Part shown: in pieces, positions 15,000 to 24,200 of the stretch
How positions within the stretch are numbered: the stretch's first letter is position 1
How the letters are laid out: the number at the start of each line of letters is the position of its first letter
Source of the DNA: Sungkyunkwania multivorans
Lineage (GTDB): Bacteria > Bacteroidota > Bacteroidia > Flavobacteriales > Flavobacteriaceae
DNA: 64,000 nt
Direction: 5' to 3'
NCBI RefSeq assembly: GCF_042675645.1
Contig: NZ_JBHTJH010000017.1
Coordinates: forward strand, 868,001-932,000
The notes under the pieces: model-generated
The model's input: only the letters and a program-made list of their open reading frames with translations
Databases searched by the model: none
What the model was told of the DNA's origin: nothing
Translations under genes and position numbers: made by a program

Positions 15000-17261
15000 C
15001 TATTTTGTTAATTCAATCGCTTTTTCAAGAAATTCATCTTTTCCACTTTTTACACCTTCGATGGTTTTGTTGATATAGATATCTGGTAGTATGCCTACTC
15101 CATGAAGTTGCGAACCATCATGTTTTAGAACCTTCATTCCTGTGAATCGTATATAATATCCTCCTGGAAGATCAAACCCATTGACATTACCATTAGCCCC
15201 AGCAGTCGGTTGCCCAACGATCATGGCCAGGTTATAACCATCAATATATCCCATATAACTTTCGGCATAGCTTATCGCTTGCCCGTCAATTATAAAAATG
15301 ATCTGTTTATCACCTAAGTAGGGTTTTTTTGCTTTGACAGACCAAGAAAAATTATCAAATCTCACATTTTGTTGATTAGGGAAAATGATTTTCGGCACTC
15401 TCATCCATGAGGTCGTCGTATCATTTGACTTAAGTAGATGAGATATAAAATCGTGATTACGATTTGGATAGCCACGTAGGTCACATATTATGGACGTAGC
15501 TTGCTCTAGTTTTGGCATGAGTTTATTGATTGTTGGCATGTCTGCTCTGTCCAAATTGAGATAATATACATTATTGTTTATTGCCTTATGATCGACTTCC
15601 CATTCATCAGGTACTTTTTGCTCGCTTCGCAGGAGTTCAATTTCTTTACCATCGACATTGATAATAAATTTAGAATCTTTTTCTCCTAGTAGGCTTAGAG
15701 TTTGCGCTCTGTAGTTCAACCAGCCTTCAGTTCCCGCCGAAATTCTCGACTTAATTTCGGAAAAGTGATCTTCTGCAGTTTCACCATTGATATGGGTTAC
15801 GACGTCACCAACAACAATAGGAACTTGTTCATCATGGACTTGGGTAATAACAAGTTTATCCTCTATCCATTCCCAAGAAATTGGAGGGGCAAACCGTTTC
15901 GTATTTTTCTTTGACACTACAAGATGCCCATCTTTCAATGGAGCTGTAAATTTTTGAAGTGTAATAAGATGGTCCTCCTCGGTTTTGTCTGTGAAACACC
16001 TTCCGAGAGCTTTCTCTAACTCCTTATCCCAATCAACATCGACAACATCCATATAGGGGTAAAAATGTTTGAAAACATTATAGGTGTTGATGATATTTCC
16101 TAGTCTTACAGGCAGAGAAGAGGGGTCGGTATTGATATTTCTCAAGGTATTTTCAATAAGGATTGGAGTGTCATCTTGTTCGAGGGTTGGAAATGTGCCA
16201 TCTGCATTTGTGTACAATACAAGAGGTATTTGACATAATAAATTTTCACTGATTTGTTTCTCAATGATGGTTCCAAAATTAGGTTGTTTATCAAAAATCT
16301 GTTTTTCTTTTTCAATTTTAGTTTCTTCAACAGATTTAATTACAACAGACCTTTTCCCTTCTTGTTGCTCGTCTTCAGTGATTTCAAAAGTATAGCCTGC
16401 ACCTTCATGAATCCATCGATTTTGATTGTTATTATTAGCTAATGAATCTATCTCAAACCCACTATTTTTTATTGGAATATCAAACCACTTGTTGTCATGC
16501 TCATATGATATTTGAACATTGTCTATATAGAGTTTTCCTTTGCCTTTTAAAGAGGCACCAAAAATAAGGGTCTTTGCGAGAGGGTCAATTGTTCCGATGA
16601 TTTCATATTGTTTCCATTCGTTTTCTAGAATAGGATCCCTTCGCATGTTATTAAAAAAACCAGTAGTATTATCCTCGTCTATGACTCGAAGTCTGAGATG
16701 TCCAGTCCCGGTAGACTCTTCACCCAATTTAACCCAAGCGACAAATTTAACTTTGCTACCTCTGTACTTTGCGGCATCAATGGACGCAATGATTTTTCCA
16801 AATGGGTCTGAGATGGCTGTTTTTTTAATCCCATTGACTCTTACGCTTTTATAAATATTACGATACTTGGGGTCATTAAAACAGCCCAACCCTTTGTGCT
16901 GCCAGTAGGTTGTTTCGTAACCTTTTATATTTTCTGGCGTTATGCTCTTTAAATTAAATTTTGTAGAATTCTTAGAGTTAAGAATAACAATCGAAGGAGC
17001 GATTGGGTCAAATAGCTCTTTTAGAACAGTAGCATATTCTTTGTTCGAATCTAATTTGATAATTTTCTCAGCACCATAAATCGAAAACTTATCCCAATCA
17101 AGGTTAGAAGCTTCATCAGACGGGTGAAAGTACTTTACGTATCCATATACTTTGGCAAATGCTGTTAGACTATCTATTTTATGATTGAAGAGATTATTTT
17201 CTTCCCTATCAAGACAACATACTAAAAAGAGTAGAGATGTTATTGCTGCGAACTTTTTCAA
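15000..17261 (-). CDS. S41 family peptidase-like lipoprotein
   Basis: A 753-aa exported protein. The N terminus MKKFAAITSLLFLVCCLD is a lipoprotein signal. The first part (about 25-300) resembles an N-terminal domain with a carbohydrate-binding-like beta sandwich (about 140-310). A PDZ-like stretch (IVVGDVVTHINGETAEDHF) and a C-terminal S41 domain follow: IICDLRGYPN, IIFIIDGQAISYAESYMG with the likely catalytic Ser in ISYAES, and VGQPTAGANGNVNGFDLPGG. C-terminal processing or tail-specific protease relatives fit. The Lys of Ser-Lys CtpA enzymes is not evident, as in Tricorn-type members. It is 22 bp after the molybdenum hydroxylase large subunit; a functional link is not clear. Confidence 0.8.
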   Translation of the reverse strand: MKKFAAITSLLFLVCCLDREENNLFNHKIDSLTAFAKVYGYVKYFHPSDEASNLDWDKFSIYGAEKIIKLDSNKEYATVLKELFDPIAPSIVILNSKNSTKFNLKSITPENIKGYETTYWQHKGLGCFNDPKYRNIYKSVRVNGIKKTAISDPFGKIIASIDAAKYRGSKVKFVAWVKLGEESTGTGHLRLRVIDEDNTTGFFNNMRRDPILENEWKQYEIIGTIDPLAKTLIFGASLKGKGKLYIDNVQISYEHDNKWFDIPIKNSGFEIDSLANNNNQNRWIHEGAGYTFEITEDEQQEGKRSVVIKSVEETKIEKEKQIFDKQPNFGTIIEKQISENLLCQIPLVLYTNADGTFPTLEQDDTPILIENTLRNINTDPSSLPVRLGNIINTYNVFKHFYPYMDVVDVDWDKELEKALGRCFTDKTEEDHLITLQKFTAPLKDGHLVVSKKNTKRFAPPISWEWIEDKLVITQVHDEQVPIVVGDVVTHINGETAEDHFSEIKSRISAGTEGWLNYRAQTLSLLGEKDSKFIINVDGKEIELLRSEQKVPDEWEVDHKAINNNVYYLNLDRADMPTINKLMPKLEQATSIICDLRGYPNRNHDFISHLLKSNDTTTSWMRVPKIIFPNQQNVRFDNFSWSVKAKKPYLGDKQIIFIIDGQAISYAESYMGYIDGYNLAMIVGQPTAGANGNVNGFDLPGGYYIRFTGMKVLKHDGSQLHGVGILPDIYINKTIEGVKSGKDEFLEKAIELTK

Positions 17262-17283
17262 TACTTATTACGCAAAATCGTTA

Positions 17284-19443
17284 TTAACCAATAAGCTCCT
17301 GCTCTTCCATACCGATATATTTTATAAACGGTTGTTTGTATAAGCGCTGCCCAGTGGCTGCTTTGATCGCATTGGCAACAGCGCCGCCCGCTGGTGGTAG
17401 GGCAGGTTCACCAAGACCTGTTGGCGACAACTCATTTTCTACAAAATATGTTTCAACGATTGGCGTCTGGTTCATTCGTATGAGCTGATAACTGTTAAAG
17501 TTGGTATGCTCGGGTGCTCCCTCGTTAAATCCGAAGTCGCTATACATGGCATGGCCAATACCATCGATGACGCCACCTTCGATCTGATTCTTCGCTCCAA
17601 GTGGGTTCACTACAATACCACAATCCACCGCCACGACGACTTTTTTAACAACGGGGAAGCCATCTTTAATGACCACTTCCGCTACTTCCGCTACATGGGT
17701 ATTATGACTGTAGTATGCAGAAAATCCTTGATAAACGCCATCTTGTTTTTTACCCCAGTTTGCTTTTTTGGCGGCAAGTTTGATGGTATTTTCCATGCGC
17801 TCTCCAGAATACTGAATACGTTCGTCTGTGGTGCCTTTTACATTTTGTAGTAGATCCAATCGTAGCTGAACTGGGTCCATTTCGAGCGCTTCTGCCAACT
17901 CGTCAAAAAAACTCTGCTCTGCAAACGCCAAGAAATTGGTATAAGGCGCACGCCAAGCTCCTGTGGTAATATTGCTATTATAGTTGGCTGTGTCCACCTT
18001 ATAATTCGCTATAGCACCAGCGGGGAAAAAGTTCGGAATCAATCCATACATATTGGAGTTGATAGCCGCTTCTTTTAAATGATATCCCGTGACTTTTCCG
18101 TCTTTAATCGAGGCCTTGATCCTATATTTTATCGCAGGGCGATAGATACCTGCGGCCATATCATCTTCACGAGAGAAGACCACTTTCACTGGCTTCTTGA
18201 TCAGGTTGGAAACTTCGGCAGCCTCCATTACAAAATCGCCATAAAGGCGTCTTCCGAAGCCACCGCCCATACGTGTCATTTCTAGGTGAATGTCATCGAC
18301 ATTCCTTTCTAACATTTCTGCTACTCTACGGGCCGTTCCCGCTGGGGTTTGTATAGGACCTACCAAATGGACCTTATCTGCAGTAACATCGGCATAGAAA
18401 TTCATCGGCTCCATACAATTGTGCGGTAGAAAAGGCGACTCATAGGTGCGCTCAATCACCTGATCGGCTTCTGCAAAGGCCTTTTTTACATTTCCATCTT
18501 CCCGCCTCGTGTCAAAACTGTTGCCATCCAAAAGATCCATAAGGATCTTATCGTGATCGGCCGTATTTTCAAGTTTAGAATCCACTTGCCAATTGACTTT
18601 CAATGCTTTCTTACCTTTCATGGCCGCCCATGTATTGCTGGCAATGACCGCGATCTTATCACCAAATCTGACGACCTCAGAAACACCTGTAACTGCCTTA
18701 GCCGCGGTATCATCAAAGTCCACCAGCTTTTGTCCGAAAGCAGGAGGTCGCAAAACGGATGCATATTGCATACCTTCCGCGGTATAGTCCAGTCCAAACA
18801 ATGGTTTGCCGGTGATGATCTTATCGATGTCGACATTGCGAATATCTTGTCCGATAATTTTATAGTCTTTTGGGTCCTTGAGTTTTACATTTTCCGGAAC
18901 TTCCATCGCTGCCGCTTCCTTTACCACATCGCCATAGCCTAGCTTATCACCGTTTGCATTAGTGATGACACCTTCGGAAGCACTGCAACTGGACGCATCG
19001 ACTCCCCACTTGGCTGCTGCTGCGTTAACAAGCATCTGTTTTGCCGTGGCTCCGGTTTGCCTCAAGGCATCCCAACCAAAGCGGATGGATTGACTTCCTC
19101 CAGCCACTTGGCGCTGGTAATTTTTGGTATCTAAAATGCCTTGGGCCACATGCACATCTTTCCATGCCACATCCAGTTCTTCGGCGATGATCATCGGCAT
19201 AGAGGTCTTTACGCCTTGGCCAATCTCTGGATTGGGTGAAAAAATAGTGACGATCCCATTGTCGGCAATTTTTATAAAGGCATTGAAATTGTTAAAGTTC
19301 AATTGAGAGATATCAACAGGAGGAGCTACTTTGTCTTTACAGGCGGTAAAGAAGTTAAAGCCGATAAGCATGCCACCACTCGCCAGAGCTGATGTTCTTA
19401 TAAAGTTCCTTCTACTAAAAGTAAGGGTGTTATTGGATTTCAT
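17284..19443 (-). CDS. Molybdenum hydroxylase large subunit (IorB/CoxL type), Tat-exported
   Basis: A 719-aa molybdopterin-binding subunit of the xanthine oxidase family. Residues 9-31 carry a twin-arginine signal, SRRNFIRTSALASGG, so the enzyme is exported folded. Family motifs: GQGVKTSMPMIIAEEL, RMGGGFGRRLYGDFVMEAA, GAWRAPYTNFLAFAEQSF and GLGEPALPPAGGAVANAI with the catalytic Glu. The layout follows isoquinoline 1-oxidoreductase beta subunits. It follows the 2Fe-2S subunit by 22 bp. No FAD subunit gene is nearby, so electrons probably pass to a periplasmic or membrane carrier. XdhC and MocA encoded on the other strand likely mature it. Substrate unknown. Confidence 0.88.
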   Translation of the reverse strand: MKSNNTLTFSRRNFIRTSALASGGMLIGFNFFTACKDKVAPPVDISQLNFNNFNAFIKIADNGIVTIFSPNPEIGQGVKTSMPMIIAEELDVAWKDVHVAQGILDTKNYQRQVAGGSQSIRFGWDALRQTGATAKQMLVNAAAAKWGVDASSCSASEGVITNANGDKLGYGDVVKEAAAMEVPENVKLKDPKDYKIIGQDIRNVDIDKIITGKPLFGLDYTAEGMQYASVLRPPAFGQKLVDFDDTAAKAVTGVSEVVRFGDKIAVIASNTWAAMKGKKALKVNWQVDSKLENTADHDKILMDLLDGNSFDTRREDGNVKKAFAEADQVIERTYESPFLPHNCMEPMNFYADVTADKVHLVGPIQTPAGTARRVAEMLERNVDDIHLEMTRMGGGFGRRLYGDFVMEAAEVSNLIKKPVKVVFSREDDMAAGIYRPAIKYRIKASIKDGKVTGYHLKEAAINSNMYGLIPNFFPAGAIANYKVDTANYNSNITTGAWRAPYTNFLAFAEQSFFDELAEALEMDPVQLRLDLLQNVKGTTDERIQYSGERMENTIKLAAKKANWGKKQDGVYQGFSAYYSHNTHVAEVAEVVIKDGFPVVKKVVVAVDCGIVVNPLGAKNQIEGGVIDGIGHAMYSDFGFNEGAPEHTNFNSYQLIRMNQTPIVETYFVENELSPTGLGEPALPPAGGAVANAIKAATGQRLYKQPFIKYIGMEEQELIG

Positions 19444-19465
19444 GATAGCTGGTTTTTAGGTGGAT

Positions 19466-19927
19466 CTACGACATTTTTTTGGCGGCGAGCGCTACGGCTT
19501 TCTCTATACGGTTGTAGGATGCACAACGGCAAATATTACCGTTCATACCGTCTCTTATCTGTTCTCGAGATGGATTGGGATTATTCTTCAAAAATGATGC
19601 GGCGGCCATGATCTGTCCGGCTTGGCAATACCCGCATTGCGGAACATCCAGTTCTTTCCAGGCTTGTTGCAGTGGATGGTCACCATTTTCGGAAAGGCCT
19701 TCGATAGTTGTAATTGATTTGCCTTGCAATTGCGAAACAGGAAGCAGGCAGCTGAGGTTGGCATTGCCATCGAGATGGATGATGCAGGCACCGCATTGCC
19801 CGACGCCGCAACCGAATTTAGTGCCGACAAGACCGAGTTCGTCTCTTAATACCCATAGAAGTGGAGTGTCTGCATCGGCATTGACCGTAACTTCGTTTTT
19901 ATTGACGGAGAAAGTGTAGCTTGGCAT
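19466..19927 (-). CDS. Molybdenum hydroxylase [2Fe-2S] subunit (IorA/CoxS type)
   Basis: A 153-aa ferredoxin-like subunit. The plant-type 2Fe-2S motif is FGCGVGQCGACIIHLDG and the second cluster motif is CGYCQAGQ...GNICRCASY. Such subunits carry electrons from the molybdenum site. No signal peptide is present; it probably rides out of the cell with the Tat-tagged large subunit encoded next to it. The 132-bp region upstream separates it from the Czc genes. Confidence 0.9.
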   Translation of the reverse strand: MPSYTFSVNKNEVTVNADADTPLLWVLRDELGLVGTKFGCGVGQCGACIIHLDGNANLSCLLPVSQLQGKSITTIEGLSENGDHPLQQAWKELDVPQCGYCQAGQIMAAASFLKNNPNPSREQIRDGMNGNICRCASYNRIEKAVALAAKKMS

Positions 19928-20059
19928 AACGTAGTGATTGGTTAATTAATACTTCAAGTTATGGAAAAAAAAGATGGTATTGGGAAGCTTTAACAGTTCT
20001 CGTGCTCCTTTTTAAGAGTTTTCTAACATAGCTCCTTTCCATACGGCCATCTATATCGC

Positions 20060-21205
20060 TTACTCTCCCAGTAAACCGAAAACTCCTTTGGTCAAAAATT
20101 GGGTATTTGGATCAAAGATATCGGCGTTCTCAATAGCCATATACCCAGCGTATTCTTTTTTTGTTATGACTTCTTTCTGACCAAAGAAAAACAGGTCTCC
20201 TTGCTTTTCCTCAAGGGCCAAAACATACGATACCTCATCAACGATTATAATGGCTTCGCTTGGTAATGCTTTTGCAAAGGTAGCATCCGTAACGATAGCA
20301 GCTTCTACGAACATTCCAGTTAAAAAATTATTGTCGGACTCGTTCTCTAGGTGTGCATGCACTTTGATGGTTCTGTCATCCCTGATGGCTGTCCCTACCA
20401 AATATACCTCGGCTTTAAAAGCTTCCGATGAAGCTTCAGGAATTTTAAAATCAATTTTCTGACCTTTTTTCACTTTCATGATGTCTTTTTCAAAAACAGA
20501 TAACTCTAAGTGAATGTGATCGTTGTCGATGATCTCTAAAATCTCGGTTGCAGGAGAGACGTACGAACCTTTTGTAACATTCACCTTGGTGATACTTCCA
20601 GAAATGGGAGCATAAATGGTTGCGATAGAGCGTATTTCACCGTTTTCCACGCTCGAAGGGGAGATGTTCAACATTCTTAATTGCTTTTGAAGCCCTAAGT
20701 GCTTTGCGACGGCCATCTTATAATGGCTCTCGGCTTTTAAGTAACTCTTTTCAGAAGAGATGTTTTCTGCTAGCATCGTTTTCTGTCTCTCGTATTCAGC
20801 CTTTAAGTAAGAAAGTTGCTGGTGGACCTCCATATACTCTTGCTGCATTTTTACAAACTCCGGATTTTCTAAGGTGACCAGCACTTGTCCCTCACGCACC
20901 TTATCGCCGATGAGTAAAGGCGCCGTTTTGATATATCCACCCATAGTAGCATTTACCACAGCTCTATTCTCTGGTGGAACATCTATAACGCCGTTTACAT
21001 TGATCACTGTAGGAAAGGGCTTTTCTTTCAGCTCATCCAAGGTCATTTGGCTTTGTTCAAATTGCGCTTTTGTCACTTGGATTCGATGATTCATTCTTTG
21101 TTCGCTTTTGGATTCTGAGGTGGTTGATGGATTATTCTTCTCGCCACAACTCCAGAAAGCAAGGACTATACTTAATGTGACGATTATATATAGCGTTCGT
21201 TTCAT
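20060..21205 (-). CDS. CzcB-like RND efflux periplasmic adaptor
   Basis: A 381-aa membrane-fusion (HlyD/CzcB-like) lipoprotein. The N terminus MKRTLYIIVTLSIVLAFWSCG ends in a lipobox Cys. Lipoyl-like halves are GGYIKTAPLLIGDKVREGQVLVTLENPE and IYAPISGSITKVNVTKGSYV; between them is a coiled-coil hairpin (about 120-185). The adaptor links the inner-membrane pump to the outer-membrane channel. It starts 10 bp after the CzcA fusion gene and is the last gene of the efflux operon. Confidence 0.87.
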   Translation of the reverse strand: MKRTLYIIVTLSIVLAFWSCGEKNNPSTTSESKSEQRMNHRIQVTKAQFEQSQMTLDELKEKPFPTVINVNGVIDVPPENRAVVNATMGGYIKTAPLLIGDKVREGQVLVTLENPEFVKMQQEYMEVHQQLSYLKAEYERQKTMLAENISSEKSYLKAESHYKMAVAKHLGLQKQLRMLNISPSSVENGEIRSIATIYAPISGSITKVNVTKGSYVSPATEILEIIDNDHIHLELSVFEKDIMKVKKGQKIDFKIPEASSEAFKAEVYLVGTAIRDDRTIKVHAHLENESDNNFLTGMFVEAAIVTDATFAKALPSEAIIIVDEVSYVLALEEKQGDLFFFGQKEVITKKEYAGYMAIENADIFDPNTQFLTKGVFGLLGE

Positions 21206-21215
21206 AAGGTTGTGT

Positions 21216-24200
21216 TTAGAGGGTTAAGTGATTGATGGCAATAATTGTTTGATTGTATTCATGAAGTTTGTCCAGGTAATCCAATTTTATTTCATAAGCA
21301 CTCTCCATGCTCTGAATGTATTGAAAGAAGTCGATCTCCCCATTCTTAAAGCTGCCGTTTGCAGTCTTTAAGATTTCGTCAGAAAGTGCCGTCCCTTCAG
21401 TTTCATAATAGCTCAGTGCATTTTGAAGTTGAGCCAGCTGTAGTTTGAGTATCTTCAACTTAGCGTTTAGCTGAATTTCATACTCATAAGATTCGGCTTC
21501 AACAATGTCTTCTGCGATACTAGCCGCCTTGATTCGAGATGATTGCCCACCAAAAAGAATAGGTATTTTCAAGCCCAGTTGATATCCGTAAAGGTTTTGG
21601 TTGAGTTCTGAGTTAGTGCCTTGAAAGTATTCCAGGCTGATATCGGGCAGTAGTTGCTGCATTTCTAAACGCCGCTCTGATCGAAGTAAGGAAACTCGAT
21701 TTTCATACAACCTTATTTCGGGACTGTCAGTCAAATTAAAAGACAACGCATCCAGGGGCAACTTAATGATCTGGGTAGTCGCAATCTCAATGCTATCCTT
21801 AGGTTGAACCACGCTAAGCAATTGAGCATAGGCCAAAATAGCCATGTTATGTGCCTTTTTGAAGTTAAGGTGTATTTGCCTTTGCTTTGAGGCGGCTGTT
21901 ATCTTTTCGAGATAGTTGGTTTCGCCCAATTCGAATCGCCGTGAAGCGATTCTAGCAAAATCAGCATAGAGGCTATCTAATTTCTTGTAGACATTTTCCT
22001 TTTCGCGTGCAATTTGATAGGTATAAAAACGCGCAGTTACTTTCCTTTTAAGTCCTTTTTTCTGAATTTCATAGGAGCTAGCGGCTATAAGATTACGGGC
22101 TTTGTTTGCTCTCCTTTTAGAAAAATATACAGTTGGAAATCGAAAGTCTTGTTGAATGCCAAAAACTCGTATCGGCTTGTCATTCAGTGCCAGGTTGTTC
22201 TCATCGAATTGATAATATATTTGTGTCTTATCAAAATCAAAAGCACCATTCACCAAGGCATGCGACTGTTCTACTTGCAAGTTGCTGGCTTTTAGACCGG
22301 CATTGTTCTCTAGTGCAAGGGCAATGAGCTCGGGCAATTGAAGTCCAGTTGTTTGTTGGCCAAAGCTAACGAACGGCAGTAAAACCAAAACAAGGATGAA
22401 TCCTTTCCCTAGACGGGGATTCTTATGCTTTCTTTTGGAATTGGATGAACGATTGAACAATGCATAGAGTACCGGTAAAACCACCATTGTAAGTAAGGTG
22501 GAAGTGATCAAACCGCCAATGACCACCGTCGCTAGCGGACGTTGGACTTCTGCACCAACGTTGGTAGAAATTGCCATTGGCAGAAAACCGAGAGCCGCAG
22601 CAGCAGCCGTGAGCAACACCGCTCGTAAGCGATCTCTTGTTCCTTGTTTGATCAAAGCTTCCATGGTTTCAAATCCTTTGTGTTTTAATTCTTTAAAATG
22701 TTCTATCAATACAATTCCGTTGAGTACTGCAATTCCAAACAGTGCAATAAAACCAACTCCTGCTGAAATGCTAAAGGGCAGGTCACGAATCCACAACAAT
22801 AGTACGCCACCGACCGCTGCCAGCGGAATGGCAGAGTAGACCATCAAAGCATCCTTGATAGAGTTGAATGCGAAATATAGAAGAATGAATATTAAGGCTA
22901 GTGCAATTGGCACAGCGACCTTTAGTCTCGATTTGGCACTTCGCAGATTTTCAAACTGGCCGCCGTAAGTAATGGAGTAGCCAGTGGGCAGTTTTATATT
23001 ATCATCGATTAATTGCTGCACATCGTCTACCACCGATTGTAGATCACGATTACGCACATTGATGCCCACGACAATTCTTCTTCGGGTGTCATCTCGAGCG
23101 ATTTTTGCAGCCCCCTTTTTATAACAGATGACCGCTAATTCGCTCAATGGAATCTTACCGCCGGCGGGTAGATCTACGTAGAGATTTTTAAGATCGTCAA
23201 TATCTCGGCGTTTTTCTTTGTCTAGCCTAACAACAAGATCGAAACGTTTTTCTCCTTCAAAAATACTACCTGCGGCCTTTCCCCCAAATCCCATAGATAC
23301 CATGTCATTCAGTTCCTGAATATTGAGTCCGTATCGTGCAATTTTAGTCCTATCGTATTGTACATTCATCTCTGGTAATCCCGCTATTTTTTCTACAGAA
23401 ATATCTGCGGCTCCAGGAACGTTTTCGATCAATTTGCCGATCTCATTACCTTTTTTGGCAAGAATGTTCAAGTCCTCTCCAAAGATCTTGATGGCGATAT
23501 CGGCACGCACGCCTGTAATCAGTTCATTGAATCGCATCTCTATTGGTTGGGTAAACTCGACCTCCATCCCTGGAATTACTTTTAAGGCTTCTTTGAATTT
23601 ATCTGCCAGCTCATCTTTTGATGATGCCGAGGTCCATTCGCGCTTGGGTTTCAATACAATGATGACATCACTTTCTTCCATCGACATGGGGTCTGTTGGC
23701 ACTTCAGCAGCACCAATGCGCGTTACTACTTGTTTTACTTCAGGAAATTGCTCCAAGAGAATATTTTCAATTTCGGTGGTGATCTTGACTGTATTGCTCA
23801 AGGAGGTGCCTGTTTTTAAAATAGGTTGAATAACAAAGTCACCTTCATCTAAGGTGGGCACAAATTCTCCTCCCATTGAGGCGAATAAAAACAATGAAGC
23901 GGTCAAAAGACTCAGCGCTATTCCAAGCACCCACTTCTTACTACGCAATGCCCAATGAATGGTGGGTTCATATATTTTGTTGAGCAACTGCATCAAACGA
24001 ATCGAGACATTTTTGGTGGAGGTTTTTGTTGGTTTTATGAATAGCGATGCAGCCACTGGTACATAGGTGAAACAGAGGATCATGGCCCCGATGAGAGCAA
24101 AGCTAAAGGTCAATGCCATAGGCTTGAACATTTTTCCTTCTACGCCGCTAAGTGAAAGAATAGGGATAAAGACGATCAATATGATCAACTGTCCAAAAAT

